The notes under the pieces: generated by a model
The model's input: only the letters and a program-made list of their open reading frames with translations
Database searches by the model: none
Told to the model about the DNA's origin: nothing
Position numbers and translations under genes: made by a program
Assembly: GCF_963678635.1 (NCBI RefSeq)
Contig: NC_087066.1
Span: 39,081,223 to 39,145,222, forward strand
Direction of reading: 5' to 3'
DNA length: 64,000 nt
DNA from: Symsagittifera roscoffensis
Lineage: Eukaryota; Xenacoelomorpha; Acoela; Convolutidae
Part shown: in pieces, positions 40,961 to 52,140 of the stretch
Numbering within the stretch: the first letter of the stretch is position 1
Layout: each line of letters opens with the position of its first letter

Positions 40961-41976
40961 GACTTTCAAAACCTAAAAACAAATCAAGCTTTTCAAAAAA
41001 GTTTTTTTTTTGTAAACTTTTGTTATCATAAATTTTATTTAAACCAGTACCTTTTCGAAAAAAGCCAAAAATACGGGATTCTGATACGTCAGCTTAAACT
41101 CCTTGCTAAAGTCAGGCTCTCATGTTTTTTCTTATGTTTTGCCTCCCACCTCAAAAGATTAGGTTGATCGTTCGATCAACCCAAAATTTCCCAAAAAACT
41201 CACCATGCGCTGTCTCCCTCACTTCCGCATTGCTGAGCGTGGAGAAATCCTGCTGAGCGTGGCAAGCCTGCTTTTTTGCTATCCTCATGTTCCTCACACG
41301 TAGTGGTCAAATCTGTCCAATGAAGAGTAACAACAATGAAAAGACAGTTTATCAACCACTCTTGACTTCAAAACTTTTCAAAATTGCTTATATTAACATC
41401 AATTTGGATCATAAATTTTGTTATCATTTTGTGAAATTTTGTGAAATGAGAAAAACAAAAAAGTTTTTCAAAATTGAAAAACATCAAGAACCTGAGCTAT
41501 AATCTGTTCGGAAAATAAATAGTTTAATTTCGATAATTGAACAGAAATGACATTGCGATGAAAAACAGTTTCTGAGACTTTCTTTCAATTTTATCTTTAA
41601 TTAAACTTTAAACCTAATTTTTTTATTTGTATCATTTCCTTATTCCGAAACATGCCAATTTCTTAATTCGAAAAATATTTGTTTTTGTATTAGCCGAAAA
41701 TCCATTTTCGAGCTATAACTTATGGGTCAGTTCCCTGCTCCTGAACTCATCGCGTGTGTTTTTTCTCGGTCTCTCCTTCCATGTGTGAAATGCTTCTTAC
41801 ATCTTTAGCTTCACCTTGGTGTTAGCTTGGTCTATAAACTCACATATCATTCCCACGCTCGTGCCCTAATTTTTACACTGCCTTAGATGTTGTCCTTGAG
41901 GTGAGTCCTCTTTTCGATATTCGTCATTTCTAGTGGTCAGATGGGCCGTTTGATTTTGCGTATATCCTCGAAAAAA

Positions 41977-42243
41977 TTAATTTCTTGATTTTAAAAATCG
42001 AATCTTCACTTTCCGCTGTGTCTCAAGAGCAGTGTGTTCATCCAGATGACTTCTCAGCAGAACATGATCTTCGAGCCAAAGGACTTGGAACAAGCACCTC
42101 CTGTCACTGGCAGCAGATGTGGCATGATTTACATGGAGCCAAGTGAGGTGGGGTGGCATCGTCTGCTCAGATTGTGATTCGAGAAGAACCTCACCGAGTT
42201 GTTGTAACTTGATCATAAAAAAATGGTCAGCGTGATTGTGCAA
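41977..42243 (-). other. Unassigned 88-codon frame, unit 2 copy
   Basis: Counterpart of 34941-35207. It differs in several residues near the start (LLESQSEQTMPPH), caused by changes at 42099, 42157-42160 and 42181-42183. No function is proposed. Confidence 0.28.
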
Positions 42244-42502
42244 ACTCCGTTCTTAATTCTGATTTGATTTTTCAAAACTTGATTCCCTGCTCGTGAACTC
42301 ATCTCCTGAACTCATGATTTACATGGAGCCAAGTGAGGTGGGGTGGCAGCCTCTGCTCAGATTGTGATTCAACAAGAACCTCACCGAGTTGTTGTAACTT
42401 GATCATAAAAAAATGGTCAGCGTGATTGTGCAAACTCCGTTCTTAATTCTGATTTGATTTTTCAAAACTTGATTCCCTGCTCGTGAACTCATCGCGCATC
42501 TT
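42123..42502. repeat. 190-bp local tandem duplication, only in unit 2
   Basis: Bases 42123-42312 and 42313-42502 both start CATGATTTACATGGAGCC and end near CTGCTCGTGAACTCATC. Unit 1 has one copy (35087-35276). The first copy in unit 2 carries changes (ATCGTC for AGCCTC, GAGAAG for AACAAG), whereas the second equals unit 1. Confidence 0.88.
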
Positions 42503-43067
42503 TATTCTCGGTCTCCTTCCAGATAAGAAGTACTTCTAATGTCAGTAGCTTTACGTAGCTTGATCTATTATCTCATATGACGTAACCACATTTCTACACT
42601 GCCTTAGATATTGTCCTACCGGTGAGTCCTTTTTTCGGTGTTCGTCAACTCTTAGATATCGACACGCTTGGCCATAATAGACAGTGTTACATCCACAACC
42701 TGAAATCTTGTAATCCACCTTTGATTTTGGTTCAAGCGAAAAAGAAGACTTTGAGGAGGTTAGGAAGGTTTTCAGCTTTCTGGTGTTGAAAACAATTTGT
42801 GCCTTGGTTATGTTCCGCACTTTGTTTGCAAATATCAGACTTCCATTGCCTCGGTACTGCACCACCATCATACTGACTCAAGTTTCTGAGAAAAGGCTTA
42901 CAGAACGATATAATAATGGATTTTTGGGGATTCCGGGTCCCGGAAAACGTTTTTTTTTTCGGAATTTCATTTTCAGTTGAAGGCAAAGGAGGTGATAGGT
43001 CAGTAATAGCTTTAGAGGGCATTGATTTACCAAGGTGGTAGCAAGAAATTTTATCCCTGGAACCCAA
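42451..43067 (-). pseudogene. Penelope-like linker and GIY-YIG, inverted, unit 2 copy
   Basis: Duplicate of 35225-35850. The frame at 42551-42871 is identical in translation, with the VYYGQ strand and DEHRKKDSPVGQYL. Confidence 0.78.
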
Positions 43068-43105
43068 ACACCCGGCTCGGGATAAACTCCGAGAAATTCA
43101 GTTTT

Positions 43106-45266
43106 TGGCTGATGTGGATATGTTTTATCCCAATTGAAAAATGAGAACGTAACAGGGGAGTCGTTGAGTGAGATTGAAGCAGCGGCTAAAGTCTAAGTGA
43201 GGCGGGTGAAACAGGCACTATCTGATAGATGATTGGAAAAAGCTAACAAATATTTCCAAAACAACGATCTTAGCTGTGCCATTTGATAACGAGGTTGGGT
43301 TTTGTATCAAGAAAAAAGACCAATACGAATCCCAACTGCTAAAACTTTTACAGTCAGACATATTTAATGCAAGGAATAACACTGATTATTCGGTGTTGTT
43401 AAAATTGAGAAAGACCTTAAAAAAGAGCTGTAGAGTCTGATGAAAAAGAGCAATGACATAAAAGAATATCTGTACAACAAATTGAGGTCAACAGGTAGTC
43501 AACCTGCTCATTTGAACGGCTTAGCAAAAGTACTCAATAAAGACCTAGCACTGTGCCCTCTTCTATCTCTGCCTGGAAGTTCATAAGAGAATTTGAACAG
43601 AATATTGGCCAAAATTTTTGATAAAATTGCGGGAGCGAACATAAAAACAAACACGCAAGAAGCAAAAAGATTATTGAGAAGGTTAATTTAGTTTCTAATG
43701 GAAACAGAAATTTTTCTATATTGAAAGTTTGTAAACTAATGTTCCACTCAAAGAGGCTGTCGACATTGCACTCAGAAAACTTTATGATCAGGAGAAACCT
43801 CCAGGCATTGCACATAATAAAATGAAGAGATTGCTAAACCTTGCTGTAGGTCAAGTACACTTTAGGAGCAATGATATGTGGTATACACAGACGGAAGATT
43901 TGGCTCTGTAGGCCTCTCTTGCAGTCATACTGGCAAATTTGTGGATGAAAGAATTCAAACTTGTATGAGGAAAGAGATTTCCAATTTTTGCAAGCCAATT
44001 GAAGAGCCAAATGGCATCTTTCCAGAATAAAGGAAAAAAGTTACCCATGGAGAAAAAGCGTTGAATGCGAAAATTGTCTGAATTGGTTTTTCAAAAATGA
44101 GGTAGGTTTCAAGAAATAGAATATAGAAAAATAGCTAAAATTGTTTGGTTTTGCCCGGCATGCTACGAGTAAGAGTTATGAGAAAAAAACCAACACTCAG
44201 AGGAAATAAAACTCTTCCTGAGATCTGAAAATGATATCGTGAGAATTGTGAAAGGATATTTAGAAGAATTGTGAAATTCTGCCAAACAACAACCTCCTTA
44301 TCTACAGTTTATTTTAGAAAAGGCTAACGAGAAGGGCAACTTAGCGTTTCTTGACATTAACGTTAAGGTAGACACACCTAAAACGTAATCTATGGATGGT
44401 ATCAAAAACCAATTGATACAGAGAAAATTCTTGATTTTAGGAGCTGCGCTCCACTCCATTATAAAGGAACATACTAGAAGGCGCAGTTCATCGAATATTT
44501 AGGTGCACTTCAACTATGGAACTAGTTCAATGAGTCCATGACGGTAAATAAAAAACAATGGGTGGACAACCTCGGACTGATGAAACTGTTTCGAGGACTC
44601 TTGACAGACTCATCAAAGAAAAAGCCAACAAGAGCCCTGGTAAGGACTTACATCAGGGGAGTATTGATAATCCAGGCACATCACCCATGATGGTGGTGCA
44701 GTATCGAGGCAAGGAAAGTCTGATATTTGCAAATATTGTGTGGAACATACTCAAGGCACCAGTTTTTTTAAACACCAGAAAGCTAAAAATCAGCCTTCTA
44801 AAATTGAACTCTTCTTTGTTGTGTGAACAAGATTTGATGTTGTGGATGTAAATCCACCTATGTTGGTCAAGCGTTTCGACATCTGACCACTAGAGTTGAC
44901 CAACACCGAAAAAAGGACTCACCTGTAAGACAGTATCTAAGGCAGTGTAGAAATCAGGGCACGAGCGTGGAAATGTCCTGGGAGATTATAGATCAATCTA
45001 ACACCAACCTGAAGCTACTGACATTAGAAGCAGTTCACATCTGGAAGGAGAGACCGAGAATAAACACGAGCGATGAGTTCATAAGCAGGGAACTGACCCC
45101 TAAGTCTTAGTTCCGAAAACGGATTTTAGGCGAATACAAAAACTAGTAATTTTCGAAATTGAAAATAGAGAAAAAATAAAAAATTTAGGATCAAATTAAA
45201 AGAATGTCTCAGAAACATGAGTCTGATGCTATAATCATGATGTAATTTTGGCGCGAATTTCATATT
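43106..45266 (+). mobile_element. Penelope-like retroelement, unit 2 copy
   Basis: Duplicate of 35880-38040 at 7226 bp. It includes the STGSQPAHLNGLAKV variant (Asn for Tyr) near 43494 and the open GIY-YIG stretch at 44838-45110. Confidence 0.8.
44838..45110 (+). pseudogene. GIY-YIG endonuclease domain, unit 2 copy
   Basis: Same 90-codon open stretch as 37612-37884, ending in SRELTPKS. No change was noticed between the two. Confidence 0.78.
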
Positions 45267-45325
45267 TGCAAATTTTTGAAAATGCGATTTTTTTTGCTGT
45301 CTTGTAGCCTTTTTGATCGATGATC

Positions 45326-45736
45326 AATTTATAAAAACTTATAACTTTCAAACCTGATGATGCACAATTGTGCGGAAACAATCGTAATTTACTTTGTAAC
45401 TACCTCTTGCACATGCATCTAATTTTAGATCGAAAGCAAAAATAGAACTGTACCAATCACGGATCTTGCCTACATTTACTTACGGAAGTCCAGGCTAGGG
45501 ATTGAGCAGATGCTTTATCGCGGAGCTTGAAAAAACACAAAGGCGCACAGTTAAATATTTTATTCCACAATGTGGAACGTATAAACAGCGTTTAGCTATA
45601 AAATCGATGTTGCCAATACGAAAGTCTATACAGCTGCCCAACCTGTTGCTGTTATCGAAAATCCTAACAAATAGATACGATGTAGATACGATGTAGATAC
45701 GATATAAAGAGGGTTTAAGAGCGTTTAAGAAAAAGG
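45326..45736 (+). pseudogene. LINE C-terminal block and tail, unit 2 copy
   Basis: Duplicate of 38100-38510, with the 11-bp TAGATACGATG tail at 45673-45704 and single-base differences such as GGGTTTAAG at 45711. Confidence 0.68.
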
Positions 45737-45808
45737 TTAGGTTAATTGTTGTGATAAGCTTTTTAAATAGGCAATTCCTATTTAATCAGTCAACTTCAGA
45801 TTAATTTT

Positions 45809-46541
45809 ATGATGGCAAAGGGGATCGCAAAATCCGCCACTGATAATGGTGAACGTGATTTTAAAAGACATAAAATAGCTTGCACTGGGAAAATCAACAG
45901 GAAAAGCAAAACCAGCCTGGATGCCAACTCTGGTGCAAACTCGATTCACAAAGGATTTTTGACAGTGACATACTGTGTGGTTTCTGCGCTTGTCTTGAAG
46001 TTGAACAGCTGAAATTGTAGTTAAATGAGTTACGAAAGACCGTCAATATAGCTCCTTATGTGAAGTCAGAGGAAATCGAAAATTACAAACAGTACAAGGA
46101 AGGAGAGACCAATGCGCAGCTGGTGCATAAGATAGTTGAACTCCGCGGTAACGAACTGGGTTTGGATGTGAAAATTAGTGACATTTCTGTATGCCCCAGA
46201 CTATCAAAAAGAAGAGATGATAAGCATCCTCCAATAATAGTGCGGTTTGTCGCAAGAAAGGTAAAACAAATCATTCTGTATTCCAAATCAAAACTGAAAG
46301 AAAAAAATAGATTTTTTTTATTTCTGAAGACGTTTTTGTTGCCAGACTTAGGGCGCTTATGCAACTGAAAAAAATACAATCATGTGTCAATTGTTGTTAT
46401 CGTGATGAAAACTTATATTGCCGTATCAAAAAACTTCAAACTGAAAAACGGTTTGTAAATTGTTCTTTCGATCTACAAACTGTTTTTGAATGGGAACCGA
46501 AAATGATCAGAAATTGGTTTAAAGATGTTGCTTTCAATTGA
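45809..46541 (+). pseudogene. LINE-B ORF1, unit 2 copy
   Basis: Duplicate of 38583-39315, with the same three frames and the HPPIIVRFVARK block. Confidence 0.73.
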
Positions 46542-46620
46542 CTTTCCAATCTTACTTGGAGCTCTGACAATGGCTTTTTTGCGTGCCTTTTTTAAAAATG
46601 TGGTGATGTAGAAATTAACT

Positions 46621-46649
46621 CAGGGCCTAATACCACCTATTAGGCCCTG
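46621..46649. other. Perfect 12-bp hairpin, unit 2 copy
   Basis: Identical to 39395-39423. Confidence 0.8.
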
Positions 46650-46679
46650 AAAATTTTTCGAATATAACTGATAAGTACC

Positions 46680-47336
46680 GTAAAAATTTGAAACTTGTGC
46701 TTCTAAACTTTCAATAACTGCGAAGCAAACACCACAATCAATTGAAACAACTGGCTGATGACATGAGATCTAATGTCATTCTTGGTATTTTTGAAACCTG
46801 GTTACAAAACACCGATAACAAAAAATCCTGGAATGTCTTATTAACCTCTTATGATTTTTTCTGGTGTCAAAGAAATGAGAAAAAGTTTTAAAAACAGCAG
46901 GCGGTGTTATGCTTTTTGTACAAAGGATGCTAATGTCCCCGCGAACTATTTGAATTTGTTTGATACATCAATGTATGACCCCTCGTGGAATGAATGTCTT
47001 ATCAATTCCTCGAAAAATTATACGGATAAAATGCTAAATAGTATTAGTTATAATCCCAATAAATCAACGCAAGCTAAATTTTTTGAAGATTTGGCCCTTA
47101 ATTTAAAGAATACAATGTCCATAGCCAGCTCAATTACAATCATGGGTGATCTTAACTTAAACTACCTAAATCATGTGAAAAACAAAATATTGATACAATT
47201 ACTGTACCTTATGCACTCATCATTGCCAGTCCTAACGAAGCAACGAGATTATGTTAATCTACAGGCACCCATTTGGACTAAATATTTCGTGAAGAGATTG
47301 CCCAAGAAAGAATTTTTGTGTTTATTAATAAACTGA
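46680..47336 (+). pseudogene. LINE-B endonuclease, unit 2 copy
   Basis: Duplicate of 39455-40110. Here the open frame is longer (46851-47336, 161 codons). The stop in unit 1 is avoided by a small change near 46934 (AATGTCCCC for AACACCCC). The GDLNLNYL block is retained. Confidence 0.76.
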
Positions 47337-47355
47337 TCATTTTGCAAAAGTTTTT

Positions 47356-48190
47356 TTTTACCAACATAGCTCAGAGTGTTTAACCACCAAAATTAATTTA
47401 TAAGTTTGGAATTAGTAATTACTGTAAGAATGATTTTTGCGGAATATTGTCAGAGCTTCCATGGAATCATTTTTTTTTCCTGTAACTCTATTTTATTAAC
47501 GTTTACAGTATTTGTCAATTTTTTTTTTGCATTTTTCCATGCACTACTTGTAAGAAGTATTATCGAAACAAAAAAGGTTCCACTATATATTAGAAAACTA
47601 ATGATTTGATCACGAATGTAAGACAGAAATAAAACAACACCAACAATTAAATTCGTCATATAAATATAATTCATGTCAAAGTAGCTGGTATACTTATAAC
47701 AATTCCAAAAAAAATTTAAGTCTAATGATAATAAGCGAAGCAAGCATACTATACCAAGTCGTTATTAATGATTCAAACTCACTGAATTTTATTTGGATCT
47801 TCACTAAAAAGTTGAGCTGCTCAGAATGTGTATCATCAATTAATGCGTCGAAGAACTCATACAGAGATGCTATTGTCAACAAAAAAACATCGCAGATCAT
47901 TATAGTTTAAATTTTTCAAATCTAGGTAACCTCTTTTGTTCTAAGTCAACTGCATCATCTGTATAAACTAATTTGATTGATATGTCAGATTTCAACTTTC
48001 GTCCAGTATCTCAAAAAGAATTATTCGATATTATAAAAGAACTGAAACGTAGTAAGCCACTAGGGGCCCAGCAAGGTTACCTCATGGGCCATAAAAGATG
48101 GTAAATCAATCATTGTGCCCTCATTTGCTTTGTCTTGAACCAATGTATCCTAAAATCGGTTACCTGGAACTAAGCAATTAAAAAAGTGGA
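47356..48190 (+). pseudogene. LINE-B linker and RT start, unit 2 copy
   Basis: Duplicate of 40130-40960. It reads FNFRPVSQKELFDIIKELKR near 47990-48050. Bases 48191-48794 show nothing recognisable. Confidence 0.62.
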
Positions 48191-48794
48191 CTTTCAAAAC
48201 CTAAAAACAAATCAAGCTTTTCAAAAAAGTTTTTTTTTTGTAAACTTTTGTTATCATAAATTTTATTTAAACCAGTACCTTTTCGAAAAAAGCCAAAAAT
48301 ACGGGATTCTGATACGTCAGCTTAAACTCCTTGCTAAAGTCAGGCTCTCATGTTTTTTCTTATGTTTTGCCTCCCACCTCAAAAGATTAGGTTGATCGTT
48401 CGATCAACCCAAAATTTCCCAAAAAACTCACCATGCGCTGTCTCCCTCACTTCCGCATTGCTGAGCGTGGAGAAGTCCTGCTGAGCGTGGCAAGCCTGCT
48501 TTTTTGCTATCCTCATGTTCCTCACACGTAGTGGTCAAATCTGTCCAATGAAGAGTAACAACAATGAAAAGACAGTTTATCAACCACTCTTGACTTCAAA
48601 ACTTTTCAAAATTGCTTATATTAACATCAATTTGGATCATAAATTTTGTTATCATTTTGTGAAATTTTGTGAAATGAGAAAAACAAAAAAACTTTTCAAA
48701 ATTGAAAAACATCAAGAACCTGAGCTATAATCTGTTCGGAAAATAAATACTTTAAATTCGATAATTGAACAGAAATGACATTGCGATGAAAAAC

Positions 48795-51700
48795 ATGAAG
48801 ACGTTATAGTAACTATCAACCAATGTTGGCAAAAACAACGACCAAAGAAAAGAACTCTCATGGTGAAGAGAAGGCGCACATTGTTGCTCAAAGTTGTTCA
48901 TTTTAACTGTTCGTAAGACAAACGAAGAACAAGTAACTACCTTTGTATGTTTATATGAACATTTGTAGAACAGTTGTCTGAAAATACTTTTAAAAAAAAG
49001 ATTTGGAGGCCACAACATTTTTGACTGATGGAACAAGTAGGAAAACGCAACTCGACTCTTTTCAATTAGTTGATTACACTTTTATTTTTACACGATTACG
49101 AGGTTTTAGAAAAAATGGAACGCAAATGTCTTAAAAGGAATTTGAACAGAAATTTTTCGATTTTGCGAAGGATTTTAGAAGTATTTTTGAGGTTAAGATT
49201 TATGATTTCGACTTTCAAAATTTTTTATCGAAACTTGATGCTATCAGTTCAGATAGGTTGCAGTTTTCGAACGGCTGATGGTGAGTTTTGATGCAATTTT
49301 TTAGAGATTCAATGAAATTTTCTTTGATAGCTGCAAAAACAAAGGATATGAAATAACGCCTAAGAAAGAAACAAGCGCATCAAAAACCTTTATACAACTT
49401 TCTCACTCAATGTATTGCTAGACTCTTCTTACAATAACTCGGACGATCATATTTCAGTTTTTTTTGCTTTGCTTTATATATATCTTTGTTTTATTTTGTG
49501 CGGCATTTCTAATTTCTATATCTGGGATTGAAAACTTAGACAAAACGAAGTACTTTTTTAATGTGATATAAACGCAATTCTATTTTGAATGATTTCAGCT
49601 CGGAAAATGCTCTTAAAACTCTGCCATAACCCAATTACAACAAATTTTTGTGAGTTTTTCAAACGATTTACAATAAAGGTTCATCGCGCATTCTATATCT
49701 CTAATCAAACAATTGTGAGGGGAGATAGTAAGCCTAAAAATTCGAGCAAATTGGACAAAAAAGTCTGAATCAAGCATTTTTCCATAGCGACTAGGTTTTT
49801 TGGTCCGAATGATTTATTATATGTGCTTCGGCGAAATTGCATTTTAGATTAATCCTATAGGTAACAGTGAAACAAAGAGAAAAAACATTTTCTTCGACTT
49901 ACTCTTGAAAACGGAATGTATCGATTTCATTTTGTTGTCAAGTAGAATGGCGGGAAAAATCAAGCCGGGTTTGTGTTACTTTCAAAACAAACAAATAACA
50001 AGAGTTTTTTTTGCAAAAATTTTGTTTTCGTTCTGCCTTGGCATCAACCATATCAAACGACAGAAGCTCATATTTCTTCAGCATATAACATAAAAACAAT
50101 TTTAGTGTTTATCGCTAGAACTAGACATCAGAAAACCGCTGGGATCTCGTATCTTTCGTGTTGCAGCAAAACCTGATAGAAATCAATAATATTTCCACAC
50201 TAAATTTGTTCGACTTATATATAATTCAACAACCTACCTCTGCATTTTGTCCCTCAATTCTGCATCCTTGAACTTGGAGATTACTTTGCTTGTGCTGCAT
50301 TTTTTTTCCTTATTTTTTCTTCCATTCCATCGGTCAAATACCAAAATTAGTCAAAAAACAAAAAATTTTTTATCAACCACTCTAGAAAAAGCTGAGTTCA
50401 GTGATGGTAAACCTGAGAAAGGCTTCTTTTTGGTGAAAACTACTTGACCATTGACAAATCTGCGTTAGCTGTCTGCACAAAGCAAACAGGAACAAGTATT
50501 TTTTTAATTTAAAAGATTGCCTTTTGTTCTTGATTCTGATTGGTTAAAATAATATTTTAACTTTGATGAGTATGAAATAAGTTTTGTCTATGTTTAAAGC
50601 ACACCACAAGACACAATTACCCATTTGGATAACTCATTTCGATCAAGATCAGAATTTCAATTTTTTGAATATATTTTTTAGAAACCTTTGGATAGCAAAA
50701 CTAAAACAAATTACTCAGTTTACAAAAATCTGATGTATACGCTGAGTGAAAAAAGGGAACTGGAGGTCTTTCAATTTGGCAACAATCTTAATTGCCGTTA
50801 CACTGACACCATTCGGAGCTTCTAAAAAACAGTCAAACCCTTCACAGTTTCTAGATAAAGAAGGTGAAGTTATCTGAAATTTAAATTTTTGCAGAAAAGT
50901 TTGAAGGCCATAAGAAATTTAAACTAGTAAAACAAGCAACAAACGGCGAATTGACACTTTTCAATAAACCAACCCTATTAAACTGTACAATTATACCATT
51001 TACCATTGAAAGCTTCTAGAAAAAATTGCAACTCAAATGAGTAGAAGGTAGCAATTAAACAACCAATTTCTTGATTTTGCTTAAAGTTTTTAATAATTAA
51101 TTGCAATAAGAACTATATAATTTGACTTTCCAATAATGCTTCCATAATTTGATGCCCTTAGCTTGAAAGGGTTGAAGTCTTCTAGGAAAGGTTTTGAATT
51201 TTTGTGCAAAAATTCAGAGATTCTATTAGTGTTTCATCGATAGCAGCAAACTCAATTGATCACCAAAAACTCGACCAAGAAAGAGACAAAGGCCAAGCCG
51301 CCATTCTGATATATTTTTCTCAAAGTAGTGCTGACTCTTCAGGAATTTTTAAATATTTTCCTGGTCTGTGATTTGGCAAATAAATTTCAATCCTTTTGCA
51401 AAGTTTAATTTTAGTTGTCTAGCGCTAGTTTTAGATCTCGGATAGAAAAACTATTTAGGTGAAAGACTTTCTTGACCAGCGTGTGCTTCTATTGAAATAT
51501 TTTTCCAGCGAAGCTCAAAAAGCTTCAAGCGGATATGATTCCACAGACTCATGTTATCATAGTTGCACTTTTGCTGATATGCACGAAAGACCTAGCAACC
51601 AATCCTGATCCTATTAAACATTGAACCCGCGGACAAAAATTTTTTAAAATGCAAAAATGCTGAAGCTTGCTTCTTGGAACTTTCAAATAAAAGCTCATGC

Positions 51701-52061
51701 AAAATCAATAGTATCTTCACATAAGCGATAAAGGTTTTCAAAACTTTCTAAAACCTGACTTACAAAACTCAAAGGCGTCCAGCTCTAAACTTTTGAAGCT
51801 CATAACGATGTGGTGCTTAGATTTGACAAAACATAATGGGAGAAAAAATTTTGTGACATTTCTTTATATATAAGTTGAACGGGTTCCAAAAAGACTCAGT
51901 ATTGCTTATGAAACAAAATTGGGTTGCTGTGTGAGTTGAAACCAATTCTAGTTTTAATATTTCTAACAAGGAAAAATGATTGATTAGTTTATGGTATAAT
52001 CCAAACAGAACACGTTTCTTTGAATCTCTGAAGACTTTTACTATAAAGATTTATCTTACAT

Positions 52062-52062
<1 letters not shown>
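48795..52062. other. AT-rich stretch without recognised feature
   Basis: No homology to any family I know could be read in six frames. Open frames of 60-95 codons (for example 48752-49036, 49070-49291, 50247-50447) have the biased, hydrophobic or lysine-rich content expected by chance in AT-rich DNA. No splice pattern linking them was evident. Confidence 0.5.

Positions 52063-52092
<30 letters not shown>
52063..52092. repeat. CT dinucleotide repeat
   Basis: An uninterrupted run of fifteen CT units. It is followed at 52106-52140 by two copies of GTGGTGCTTGCCTAA. Confidence 0.95.
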
Positions 52093-52093
<1 letters not shown>

Positions 52094-52140
52094 AGCAATT
52101 AATTGTGGTGCTTGCCTAATTAGAAGTGGTGCTTGCCTAA

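Larger units (their letters stand above)
34531..41566. repeat. Tandem duplication of Penelope/LINE-B block, unit 1 (7036 bp)
   Basis: Repeats from 41567 with an offset of 7036, changing to 7226-7228 after an extra 190-bp piece in unit 2. It contains Penelope-like pieces and LINE-B. Differences between units are scattered single bases. The boundary lies inside an inverted Penelope 3' end: 34490-34545 is the complement of about 37970-38035. Confidence 0.94.
41567..48794. repeat. Tandem duplication of Penelope/LINE-B block, unit 2 (7228 bp)
   Basis: Second unit. Its right end (GATGAAAAACA) is followed by TGAAGACG, which is where unit 1 would have continued. The junction at 41566/41567 shares only one base. 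It contains the extra local duplication at 42123-42502. Confidence 0.94.
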
